From Bacteroidota bacterium (GTDB lineage Bacteria; Bacteroidota; Ignavibacteria; Ignavibacteriales; Melioribacteraceae): 21,635 bases of DNA. How positions within the stretch are numbered: position 1 is the first letter of the stretch; each line of letters opens with the position of its first letter. Positions 6,543-13,941 of the stretch are shown in pieces. The position numbers were made by a program, and so were the translations under genes. Below the pieces are notes generated by a model, which had not been told where the DNA came from, did not search any database, and saw only the letters and a list, made by a program, of their open reading frames with translations. The stretch is taken from positions 1 to 21,635 of the forward strand of contig JAEXOD010000224.1 in the NCBI GenBank assembly GCA_023447335.1, written 5' to 3'.

Positions 6543-8003
6543 CTATCGCATTAATATCATCTTTTTGGTTTCGCTAAACTTACTTGTCTGTAATTTATAA
6601 AAATAAACCCCGCTGCTTAAATTTGTTGCATTAAAAGTTTTTGTGTAATTGCCAGCATTTAATTCTTCGTTAATTAATGTTGCAATTTCTTTGCCTAATA
6701 TGTCATATACTTTTAATGTTACAAAACCTGAATTCGGAATAGTAAAGCTAATATTTGTACTTGGATTAAATGGGTTGGGGAAGTTTTGGGATAAAGAAAA
6801 ATTATTTACAATATTATCTGTGTCTTCGGTTTCGGTAATTTTAATCAAATCAATATTAATGTTTTTACCGTAGTAATATAATGTGTCTTCTCCTTGATTG
6901 AAGGTTGTTATATATACACCGGTTCCGGGTACCCATGTATCATTTTCAAAAACCATACAATTACCGCTTGTAAAATTATTCTCTTCATTATAAGAATAAT
7001 ATATTTTTGTATCAAGCTGCCAAGCATTGTTAACGTAAGTTTCTTTTCTTGCAATAATTATTTTGCCGTTTGAATTATACAAATATTCTAATTTCGTTAA
7101 ATTCACCCATGCGTTTATTTGCCAAATTTCTTGTTGATAGTTGGTCAAACTTCCGCTTGTATTATAGGTAAATGTTTCTCTTGAATCATTTAACCAAGTA
7201 TCGGCTACTGCAATTTCGTTTTTCTTTTCTGCAATTTTATTAAAGCTATTATATAAATAATTTTCTTTAAATATATTTACCCAATTATTGTTATATCTAC
7301 TTTGAACAGTATAAGTTTCTAATAATCCGTTATTATTATAATTGAAAAATTCTTGTAATGAATAGTTCCATTGTTGGTTAATACTCCAACTCTTAACAAC
7401 TCTGTTAATTAACTTATTATCTGAATTGTATGTATATTCAGTTAATTCAAAATTCTCTTTTGAGTTACCAATAATTCTTTCATCAAGAGAAGTAACTATT
7501 AAATTGCTTGAATTATAAGTATTTGAAATTACCCCGGATACAAGTTCACCTAGATAAATGTCCTGGTACTCTTCTAAAATTAAATTCCCGTTTTGGTCGT
7601 ATTGATTAATAAAATTTGAAGATATTAACCAAATTCCGTTATCTAAATATTCTTCTTTATATGTTAATAATTTCCCATTAAAATCAAAAGATACAAAAAT
7701 TCTATTGGAAGTAACCCAATTATTATTTACAAGATTTTCAGTAATTTCGGAAAGAGTGTTGCCGTTTATATCATAGGTGTAAATGAACTTTTTTGTACTA
7801 TCATCCAAAAAAACAACACCGGGAACTACAATTTCACTATTACGTTTTAATAAGCTGTAAAATTGCACTACTCTTTCAATTGATGGGGAAGATTTAGAAA
7901 AATTAGCAGCCCTATCATAGTTGCTAGTATTGTTAATAATTCCGGCAAAAAAAGTATTGCTCAAAAATGTTAATAATAATACAACAAATCCTTTTAACTT
8001 CAT
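6543..8003 (-). CDS. Secreted YD-like repeat protein with T9SS sorting domain
   Basis: This 486-residue extracellular protein has a signal peptide at residues 1-20 (MKLKGF start, long hydrophobic core, FFAG). Residues about 70-390 contain some eight repeats of ~40 residues with the pattern W(V/L)xxxxxxxYxYNxxGxLxxxxxExxxNxxW. This resembles YD/Rhs-type beta repeats without the toxin core, so a surface-exposed binding or structural role is plausible. The final ~85 residues are a type A T9SS domain with a QNFPNPFNPSTNISF box and a KKMILMR end, nearly identical to that of the gene at 2068. A strong ribosome binding site, GGAGG, lies 8 bp before the ATG. The gene is single, flanked by the terminator at 6504-6534 on its 3' side. 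No specific ligand can be assigned. Confidence 0.75.
   Translation of the reverse strand: MKLKGFVVLLLTFLSNTFFAGIINNTSNYDRAANFSKSSPSIERVVQFYSLLKRNSEIVVPGVVFLDDSTKKFIYTYDINGNTLSEITENLVNNNWVTSNRIFVSFDFNGKLLTYKEEYLDNGIWLISSNFINQYDQNGNLILEEYQDIYLGELVSGVISNTYNSSNLIVTSLDERIIGNSKENFELTEYTYNSDNKLINRVVKSWSINQQWNYSLQEFFNYNNNGLLETYTVQSRYNNNWVNIFKENYLYNSFNKIAEKKNEIAVADTWLNDSRETFTYNTSGSLTNYQQEIWQINAWVNLTKLEYLYNSNGKIIIARKETYVNNAWQLDTKIYYSYNEENNFTSGNCMVFENDTWVPGTGVYITTFNQGEDTLYYYGKNINIDLIKITETEDTDNIVNNFSLSQNFPNPFNPSTNISFTIPNSGFVTLKVYDILGKEIATLINEELNAGNYTKTFNATNLSSGVYFYKLQTSKFSETKKMILMR
6556..6788 (-). repeat. Duplicated T9SS sorting-domain DNA, copy 2
   Basis: This is the partner of 2081-2313 and encodes the C-terminal sorting domain of the YD-like gene. 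It differs mostly at scattered substitutions and has no visible insertions or deletions relative to copy 1. Confidence 0.8.
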
Positions 8004-8262
8004 TTTATACCTCCGTAAAACAGAATTAATTTAAGTATGTAAGAACAATATACTAAATAATTATGAGGAAAGAAAGATATAATTATTCCCAGAACACAAT
8101 TTTATGAATAAAATTCATTTAATATCCGGATTTTCAACAAAATGGCGGGGCTAATTTAAAAATTAACAAAATGGATTATTTGAGATAATTTATTAGGCAC
8201 ACAAACTTAATCCAAAACAGAAAGTTTTATTCTATAGTTATAAAAATAAATAATAGTTTATT

Positions 8263-8502
8263 TCAAAGATCAGATATTGAAGACCACTCAAATTCACAAT
8301 CACGACAAACTAAATTTTCATTACTTATCAAACATCCAACATGAAAAACTTCTTTTTTGTCAATAAGTTCTTTTATTTCTTCATCATAATCTAGCCCGTA
8401 AAGTAAAAAAGAAATATTCTTACTTCCGCATTCGGGACAAGTTTTATTGAGCCTCTCGTCCGGGTTAAAAAATTTTTCTATTAAAGGATGATTTAAGTCC
8501 AT
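8263..8502 (-). CDS. Small zinc-ribbon protein of unknown function
   Basis: This 79-residue protein has two cysteine pairs able to bind one zinc ion: C22-P-E-C25-G-S near the N-terminus and C66-R-D-C69 near the C-terminus, closed by an EFEW motif. Between them are LLYGLD and a VGC57 motif. The order CPxCGS...YG...GC...CxxCxxEW is a recurring layout of short bacterial zinc-ribbon proteins of unknown role. It has no signal peptide. The ATG at 8502 has only a weak purine-rich sequence upstream. The gene stands alone: 474 bp of noncoding sequence with repeats separate it from the hydrogenase operon, and about 260 bp from the T9SS gene at 6543-8003. I assign no function. Confidence 0.65.
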   Translation of the reverse strand: MDLNHPLIEKFFNPDERLNKTCPECGSKNISFLLYGLDYDEEIKELIDKKEVFHVGCLISNENLVCRDCEFEWSSISDL

Positions 8503-8650
8503 AAATAAACTCTGCTAAAAATTTTTAATATTTCTAAAATAAATATAAAAATCGTTTTAATAATGCTAAATAATAAGATAAAATTCTAAGAAAAAATGTT
8601 ATAGCATTAATAAAATAGTTATAATAATTTGTAAAGAACAAATTTATATT

Positions 8651-8838
8651 TTTTATGTGATTGATATGTGATAGCTAAGCTAGTAAAATCAGCTATTAAA
8701 TAGCTAAGTAGTTATACAACAATAAGTTGTTTATGTGACGGATATGTGATCGATATGTGATAGCTAAGCTAGTAAAACCGACTATTAAATAGCTAAGTTG
8801 TTATAAAACAATAAGTTTTTTATGTGAAGGATTTGTGA
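8651..8838. repeat. Direct repeat (89-bp period) with seven 11-bp-phased TGTGA boxes
   Basis: Two 78-bp units, 8661-8738 and 8750-8827, are near-identical. They are offset by 89 bp because of an extra 11-mer at 8739-8749. TGTGA occurs at 8656, 8667, 8734, 8745, 8756, 8823 and 8834: steps of exactly 11 bp inside three clusters and 67 bp between clusters. Between the clusters lie dyads such as TAGCT-A-AGCTA (8672-8682) and AGCTATT-A-AATAGCT (8691-8705). The repeat fills much of the gap between the zinc-ribbon gene and the hydrogenase operon's terminator. Its function is unknown. A multi-site regulator array or a structured RNA are the obvious options. Confidence 0.8.
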
Positions 8839-8889
8839 TAACAAAAATTCAAAATAGTTTAATCAAAATTAACTATTATAAACAATTTT

Positions 8890-8925
8890 AAAAAAATAAA
8901 TGAGACGCTAGGGGAAAGCGTCTCA
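8890..8925 (-). terminator. Intrinsic terminator of the hydrogenase operon
   Basis: TGAGACGCT (8901-8909) pairs with AGCGTCTCA (8917-8925) in a perfect 9-bp, G+C-rich stem with a 7-nt loop. On the minus strand it is followed by a T-rich tract (8900-8890). It lies about 50 bp after the stop of the last operon gene. Confidence 0.8.
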
Positions 8926-8976
8926 TAACGAATTGGACAGTAAGGAGGGGTGAGATGTGTTTGTTTAATTTGAAAA

Positions 8977-10431
8977 TTATATTTCAATCTCTTGTAATGT
9001 TGGTAATGATTCACCTTTTTTTGCAAAAGTTTCAACACTACGTAAAGCGATATTTGGTTTAGCTATTGTACATGGTCCGGCAATACATCCGCCTTCACAA
9101 GTCATAACTTCAATAAAATTACCGGGGTTTTGATTTATTAGTTTACCTGTTAATTGTTTTAATTCTTTTTTATCGTAACCGTTTACAACAAATGGTAAAA
9201 ATTGAATATCCTCACTAATACACCCACCTATGGCACCTGCAACTCCGCCTGTTGCCGCAAATAATCTTGCTTCTTTTGCCGCATGTTTTTCCCAAGCTAA
9301 AGGTTCGCATTTTAGTACATCAATTTGTTTGGCAATAAATAATGTCCCTAATTCTTCAAAAGTCAAGGTATAATCAATATATTCACTGTTAAAAGCTTCG
9401 CTTCGTTTAGCTAAACAGGGACCAATAAAAACAGTAATTGTTTCGGGATATTTTTCTTTGGCTAATTTTCCCGTAAAAATCATAGGCGAAGGTGTAGTTG
9501 AAACATATTCTTCCAACTTATTTAGATGTTTTTTTACTGCAAGAACATAAGCAGGGCAGCAACTGCTGGTCATAAATTGTTTCCCTTCTTTCATCCTTTC
9601 CATAAATTCTTTAGTTTCTTCAATAGCCGTTAGTTCTGCACCGTAGGCAACTTCAAGAACGTTTGTAAATCCAAGTAACAACAAAGCTCTGTGAAGTTGC
9701 TCCATATTGCCGGGAAATTGCCCGGTTATAGAAGGAGCTATTAAAGCAGTAATATTTTTATTTTCTTTAATTGCTTGAATTACTTTTAACAATTGAGAAC
9801 GTTCCGCAATTGCACCAAACGGACAGGCAGTTAAACACTTTCCGCATAATATACATTTTTCTTCGTCAATTTTTTCTTTTCCGGTTTCATCTTTTGTAAT
9901 TGCTCCTACAGGGCAAGCTTCTTCACAAGGAATCGGAACTCGTATAATAGATTGATAAGGGCATACAGTCAAACATCTTCCGCAATTTACGCATTTGGAG
10001 GGGTCTATTTTTGCTTTACCATCAACTATTGATATTGCCCCTTTTGCACAGGTTGAAGTACAAGGACGTGCAACGCAACCCTGGCAAGCATCTGTAATAT
10101 GATAATGAGTTTTAACACAACCGCTGCAAAGTTCCGTTAAAATTGTTAAATGAGAATTGTTTACGTCTGTATCTAGCGCAATTTTAGCATAATCTGAAAG
10201 GGGAGTTAATTCGTCGATTTCATCTTCAATGCTTAAACCTAACGCTGCCATAGCTCTATATTTTATCATAGCTCTATCTTTATAAATACAACACCGGGTT
10301 GCTTCGCCAAAATTTTTTGGTCTCATTTGTAATGGAATTCGATTTATCTCTTCAGATAAATTCCCCTCAAAAAATGCTTTTGCAATTCTAACGTAAACTT
10401 CACGTCTAATTCTTGCTAAATTACTTTCCAT
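8977..10431 (-). CDS. Monomeric [FeFe]-hydrogenase, group B type
   Basis: This 484-residue cytoplasmic enzyme is predicted to catalyse H2 formation or oxidation with ferredoxin-like partners. The N-terminal half carries cysteine-rich Fe-S motifs: C102-x2-C105, C116-x2-C119-x4-C124-x3-C128, C147-x2-C150-x2-C153-x3-C157, C169-x3-C173 and C193-x2-C196-x2-C199-x3-C203, giving several [4Fe-4S] clusters. The H-cluster motifs are complete: TSSC291C292P, FIGPC339xxK and CEGGC (C445, C449). The first cysteine of the CC pair, the usual proton-transfer residue, is present. The layout and motifs such as APSITGQF, CCPAY and FIGPC fit the group B (B1-like) enzymes rather than the bifurcating group A. It is the last gene of the operon. 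Its ATG overlaps the end of the preceding [2Fe-2S] gene by 11 bp and has AAGGA upstream. H-cluster maturases are not in this window. Confidence 0.88.
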   Translation of the reverse strand: MESNLARIRREVYVRIAKAFFEGNLSEEINRIPLQMRPKNFGEATRCCIYKDRAMIKYRAMAALGLSIEDEIDELTPLSDYAKIALDTDVNNSHLTILTELCSGCVKTHYHITDACQGCVARPCTSTCAKGAISIVDGKAKIDPSKCVNCGRCLTVCPYQSIIRVPIPCEEACPVGAITKDETGKEKIDEEKCILCGKCLTACPFGAIAERSQLLKVIQAIKENKNITALIAPSITGQFPGNMEQLHRALLLLGFTNVLEVAYGAELTAIEETKEFMERMKEGKQFMTSSCCPAYVLAVKKHLNKLEEYVSTTPSPMIFTGKLAKEKYPETITVFIGPCLAKRSEAFNSEYIDYTLTFEELGTLFIAKQIDVLKCEPLAWEKHAAKEARLFAATGGVAGAIGGCISEDIQFLPFVVNGYDKKELKQLTGKLINQNPGNFIEVMTCEGGCIAGPCTIAKPNIALRSVETFAKKGESLPTLQEIEI

Positions 10432-10705
10432 TTCTTAATTCCTTCCCAAATTTTTCGTTAACAGCATCTTCAATACACTTTAATAAATTGGCTTTATTAA
10501 CATTTCCAATAACTTTACCGTCAATAGTTGCGCAGGGGATTTTATGAAAATTTGATTCTTTACAAAATCCTAAACAAGAGGAACCCATTATTTCGATGTA
10601 GGGCAATAAATTTGGATCGATTTCTTCTTCTATTTCTTGTAATTCGGAATTACATAAAATAAAGCAAGTAGTTCCCATACATATTTTAATTATTATCTTT
10701 TCCAT
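10421..10705 (-). CDS. Small thioredoxin-fold [2Fe-2S] protein (HydC/NuoE C-terminal-like)
   Basis: This 94-residue protein has four cysteines in the thioredoxin-like ferredoxin pattern: C9-MGTT-C14 and, after about 30 residues, C44-LGF-C48, preceded by GSS. It is expected to bind one [2Fe-2S] cluster and shuttle electrons, probably to the hydrogenase encoded just downstream. I chose the ATG at 10705, which has GAGAG 7 bp upstream. A longer frame from a GTG at 10717 adds four residues but contains that ribosome binding site. The stop overlaps the hydrogenase start by 11 bp, implying translational coupling. It differs from the paralogue at 13651 in having extra cysteines C18 and C58. Confidence 0.8.
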   Translation of the reverse strand: MEKIIIKICMGTTCFILCNSELQEIEEEIDPNLLPYIEIMGSSCLGFCKESNFHKIPCATIDGKVIGNVNKANLLKCIEDAVNEKFGKELRNGK

Positions 10706-10723
10706 ATTAACTCTCACATAATA

Positions 10724-11902
10724 CTATATAAAATTTAAGTGAATTTCTTTTAAGTATTGTTCTTCCAATACGCGTACAATTTTTTTTATGATGTTTCTTC
10801 TAATTTCAAGCTCTCGCGGTAAAGTTGGGTCTTGATGTGCTTCGTTTATTCTTGTACCGATATAAAAATCAATTATGTCACTTTCCCGCAATAATTCGGC
10901 TAATGCACTTGCTGCTGAAGGGTCATGTTTAGCATCCCTATCTTTCAAGAGTTGATAAGTACGACTTAATGTTAAAATTCCTTCAGTTACTAAATCTATT
11001 CCGTTCATAGTAGAAGCCGGGGGTAAATCGCCATAACGTTTTAAGGAAGTGTATACTTCTCTTTTTAATTCTCTGGCAATAATGTTTGCCGTAGTACCGC
11101 CGCAAATAACTTTCTTACCGTTAAACTCAGATAACATGTTGGCGTATTCGCTATCTTGTTCCGAATGAAACGGAGGACCAGATATAACCATAGTGCGACG
11201 TGGAGAACGAAAATAAATAACCGCACATGTCATATCATCATGGGGAACATAATCTTCTTCGTGTGTAAGGGCTTCGCTTATAATATTCGCCGCCAATTTT
11301 CTGGCAGAAATTTTAGGGTCTTTTGTAACTTGACTAATCGCATATTCTAAACATCCGCTAAAGCGCCAGCCTAAGTGAAAATTTTTACTACCCAAACCTG
11401 CCTGAGTAATTCCGTCAGAAAATATTATTATTCTGTCTTCAGGTTCAACTTTAGTTGTTGATACTCTTATTGTTCGATTTTGCCAACCCGGAGCAGTATA
11501 TTCTTTTATTTTTTCGTCTTTAACAACTTTATTTCCCCTTAAATGTATGTGAGGAGGATTATCCATTTCAATAATGCGTGTTTCACCGTTTAGCAATGAA
11601 TCAACAACGGTTAATGTTGAATAACTAATTTTACGTATTTCGCAAACAGGTAAAACATCCATTATTACTTTCACCGATTCAATTAAATCCATGTCACTTG
11701 CTATAAATCTAACAGCCATTTCAGCAGTCATACAAGATAAAATATTAGCTTTAACTCCGCTGCCTAAACCGTCCGAAAGTACAACAATTCGTCTTTCTTC
11801 TTCCGGAATTTGTTTTAATGCAAAAGAGTCACCGCAAATTTCTTCGCCGTTTTTTTCTTCTTGAGCGTAATCTACTTCAACAAAAAGATTTTTATTATCC
11901 AT
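10724..11902 (-). CDS. SpoIIE/PP2C-type protein phosphatase linked to the sensory hydrogenase
   Basis: This 393-residue cytoplasmic protein should dephosphorylate Ser/Thr on a partner protein, using two metal ions. The catalytic motifs are intact: CGD25S, LSD44GLGSG, FSD163GITQ and D222D223MT. Residues about 235-393 form a C-terminal extension with GPPF, a GGTTANIIAREL motif and GIDLVTEGILTL, which I recall from phosphatases in hydrogenase loci. The start at 11902 is chosen because AAGGA lies 10 bp upstream and the ATG follows the preceding stop after one base. A longer frame back to 12007 would overlap that gene by 104 bp and adds nothing PP2C-like. Such phosphatases usually oppose a kinase of the anti-sigma type acting on a STAS or similar protein, but no such partner is in the window. 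It probably transmits the signal of the upstream HydS-like protein. Confidence 0.87.
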   Translation of the reverse strand: MDNKNLFVEVDYAQEEKNGEEICGDSFALKQIPEEERRIVVLSDGLGSGVKANILSCMTAEMAVRFIASDMDLIESVKVIMDVLPVCEIRKISYSTLTVVDSLLNGETRIIEMDNPPHIHLRGNKVVKDEKIKEYTAPGWQNRTIRVSTTKVEPEDRIIIFSDGITQAGLGSKNFHLGWRFSGCLEYAISQVTKDPKISARKLAANIISEALTHEEDYVPHDDMTCAVIYFRSPRRTMVISGPPFHSEQDSEYANMLSEFNGKKVICGGTTANIIARELKREVYTSLKRYGDLPPASTMNGIDLVTEGILTLSRTYQLLKDRDAKHDPSAASALAELLRESDIIDFYIGTRINEAHQDPTLPRELEIRRNIIKKIVRVLEEQYLKEIHLNFI

Positions 11903-11903
11903 C

Positions 11904-13649
11904 TTAGTTTTCCTTTTTAACCTTAACAACTTGTGTATTTGTTGCGGGTATAGAAAATCCTTTTGCAATTGAACGTAATAAAATTTCGGTATCTGCCATG
12001 TGTTCACCTAGTAATTTTGCTACACCTTGAACCGTATTTAAGTTTTTTCTTAAAATTTCATTTGCACGTTTAGCTATTTCTTCGCGTTTAAGTTCAAGTT
12101 TTGTTGCATCTTGAATAATTCCGCCGACAACTTGTTTTTGTTCAATAGTGAATAGAGTTAGATGTAACAACTTATCTCCTGCTCGTAAGTTTTCTCTAAA
12201 AATATCCTCTCCGGTTCTAAGAGCTAATTTAAATAGATCTGCAAAGGGAACTATTCTGTCAATAAACGCACCCTTTAATGAGGGAAGAACTTCAAAAAGT
12301 GAAAGAGTTTCTTCTCCGAACATTTCCGCAAAACGTTTATTGCATTCAATAATTTGCATTTGCGAATCGATTATTACAACACCTGACGGCATTCTTTTTA
12401 GTATAGCGTTAGCTTTGTTAAGTGCTTTTTTACGCATCAACGAAACGCACATTTCGGTTTCAGCTTTTCCGTTTAATAAAGCTTCTGCAAATAATCTGCA
12501 AGTATCATATCCGCAACCCCCACAATTCAATTCGTCTTGGGGTTTAAATTTCCCGATTTTTGAAAGAGCCTTTTTGATTTTTTCTTCGGATTGTGAAATA
12601 GATGATTTTACTTTTGGTAATTTCATAGATTCAAATACCGGAACGGTTGTAATTCTTGTTGTTATTTTATCTAGAGTTCTAAATGTGTCTTTAATACTAA
12701 CCCTGTCTTTAAGTCCGGCTGATTTAATTATTTTTCCCGGTCCATTTATACATCCTCCTTCACAAGCTAAAGCTTCAATAAAAATTTTTCTATCAATTTC
12801 GCCGGTTTCGATTCCTTCTAAATAGTATTTAAGATGAGGAAGTCCGCTTATAGATAGAGTTTCAATATCACTTGTTCTTTCGTCAACTCCCATTGTGCTA
12901 ATCATTCCCCCTACTATAGGGTAAAGAGAACCTTCTTCTGCGGCAAACGGAACAAAATTTAAGTTATCTTCTTCCGGTTCAAAAATGTTTATATTATGTT
13001 TACTTAATAATGCTGTCAATTCTTGAAACGTCAAAGAAAGTGTTAATTTATCTGGGTATCTATCAGCTTCAACTTTTTTAGCTACACAAGGACCAAAGAA
13101 TACAATATTGCTATCTTTACCGTAATACTTTTTAAGTAGTAAAGTATGTGCTACTAACGGAGAAAGTACTTTTACGATATTTGATTTATGTTTTGAGGAA
13201 TGTTTTGCGATAAAATCAACTACAGATGGGCAGGCAGAAGAAATATACATACCAGGTTCGGTGTTTTTTAAAAGTTCGGTTAATCCGGAGGTAACTTCTT
13301 GGGCACCTAATGCCGTTTCACTTACTCCGGTAAAACCAAGTTTTTTTAAAGCCGATATTAATTGGGAACGAGAAACATTAGGAAAATTCGTTATCCAAGA
13401 AGGTGCAATTGATGCAAATACTTTTTTCTTCTCAGAAAGTAATAATTCCAACCTAAATATATCGTCTCTAACTTTTTTGGCATTAACAGGACAAGTAACA
13501 ACACAATGACCGCATGCTGTACATAGTTCCGGAATAATACTTGCATGTCCTTCGTTAACTTTAATAGCTTTAACGGGACATTCTCTTACACATTTATAAC
13601 AGTCTTGGCATTCAACGTTTGCGGTATATATCGGATAATTCTGATCCAT
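11904..13649 (-). CDS. hydS: Group C (HydS-like) sensory [FeFe]-hydrogenase with PAS domain
   Basis: This is a 581-residue cytoplasmic protein. Domains in order: a 2[4Fe-4S] ferredoxin module (C14, C17, C20, C24; C43, C46, C49, C53); an H-cluster domain with SSA139C140PS, FFGPC188xxKK and CEGGC (C296, C300); a further Fe-S motif C376-GG-C379-GYDT-C384...C401; a PAS domain at about 410-520 (MPSGVVIIDSQ, ECNKRFAEMFG); and a C-terminal helical tail. All four H-cluster cysteines are kept, but the proton-transfer cysteine next to C140 is alanine. That is the pattern of putatively sensory HydS-type hydrogenases, which have little catalytic activity and report H2 or redox state through the PAS domain. 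It has GAGGA 9 bp before the start, begins one base after the upstream [2Fe-2S] gene, and is followed after one base by the phosphatase. H2 sensing is inferred from family and context. Confidence 0.87.
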   Translation of the reverse strand: MDQNYPIYTANVECQDCYKCVRECPVKAIKVNEGHASIIPELCTACGHCVVTCPVNAKKVRDDIFRLELLLSEKKKVFASIAPSWITNFPNVSRSQLISALKKLGFTGVSETALGAQEVTSGLTELLKNTEPGMYISSACPSVVDFIAKHSSKHKSNIVKVLSPLVAHTLLLKKYYGKDSNIVFFGPCVAKKVEADRYPDKLTLSLTFQELTALLSKHNINIFEPEEDNLNFVPFAAEEGSLYPIVGGMISTMGVDERTSDIETLSISGLPHLKYYLEGIETGEIDRKIFIEALACEGGCINGPGKIIKSAGLKDRVSIKDTFRTLDKITTRITTVPVFESMKLPKVKSSISQSEEKIKKALSKIGKFKPQDELNCGGCGYDTCRLFAEALLNGKAETEMCVSLMRKKALNKANAILKRMPSGVVIIDSQMQIIECNKRFAEMFGEETLSLFEVLPSLKGAFIDRIVPFADLFKLALRTGEDIFRENLRAGDKLLHLTLFTIEQKQVVGGIIQDATKLELKREEIAKRANEILRKNLNTVQGVAKLLGEHMADTEILLRSIAKGFSIPATNTQVVKVKKEN

Positions 13650-13650
13650 T

Positions 13651-13920
13651 TTATTCCTCTACGGTATGTAATTTTCTTTCTTTTGCCATAATTTTATTTA
13701 TGATATCAATTAAACTTCCGTTATCAATTTTATTATATAACTTACCGTCTATTTCTATATTAGGTCCGTTACTACATCTGTTTTCGCATCTGCTTCCTGT
13801 TAATTCAATTTCAATATTAAGATCATTATTATCAATAATGTTCTCGAGAATTTCAAGATTTTTCTGATTTCCGCGGGCAAAACAAGAACTGCCCATACAA
13901 ATTTTAATTTTATGTTTCAT
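13651..13920 (-). CDS. Small thioredoxin-fold [2Fe-2S] protein
   Basis: This 89-residue protein has C8-MGSS-C13, then a GSRC45-ENR-C49-SNGPN motif, the four ligands of a NuoE/HydC-type [2Fe-2S] cluster. It probably carries electrons to or from the HydS-like protein encoded 1 bp downstream. A strong ribosome binding site (GGAG) lies 9 bp before the ATG. It starts 21 bp after the rex stop, so it belongs to the same transcript. The SRCENRCSNGPN segment is more classical than that of the second small protein at 10421-10705, suggesting separate partners for the two. Confidence 0.83.
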   Translation of the reverse strand: MKHKIKICMGSSCFARGNQKNLEILENIIDNNDLNIEIELTGSRCENRCSNGPNIEIDGKLYNKIDNGSLIDIINKIMAKERKLHTVEE

Positions 13921-13941
13921 GAATTCTTCTCCGATTACAAA

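Larger units (their letters stand above)
8503..8976. other. Intergenic region with repeats and terminator
   Basis: No convincing conserved gene is visible here. Besides the TGTGA repeat and the terminator it holds a 7-bp inverted repeat AATAGTT/AACTATT (8853-8859 and 8871-8877) and, on the plus strand, an AGGAGG motif at 8943-8948. That motif is 6 bp before an ATG opening a 35-codon frame that runs antisense into the 3' end of the group B hydrogenase gene. The 8503-8640 part is featureless A+T-rich sequence. Confidence 0.6.

Noticed and set aside
8651..8838. CRISPR-like array
   Set aside because: There are only two long units. The sequence between TGTGA clusters is itself repeated, not variable spacers, and no cas gene is present.
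10706..10717. A GTG start for the second [2Fe-2S] protein
   Set aside because: It would place the GAGAG binding site inside the gene. The ATG at 10705 aligns with the usual short N-terminus before the first cysteine.
11903..12007. Extended start of the phosphatase gene at 12007, overlapping the HydS-like gene by 104 bp
   Set aside because: The ATG at 11902 has AAGGA 10 bp upstream and follows the previous stop after one base. The extra 34 residues are basic, unlike PP2C starts, and are the HydS C-terminal coding region read in another frame.
12148..12825. A 225-codon open frame on the plus strand
   Set aside because: It lies fully antisense to the conserved H-cluster, Fe-S and PAS regions of the HydS-like gene. 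Its translation has no recognisable domain.
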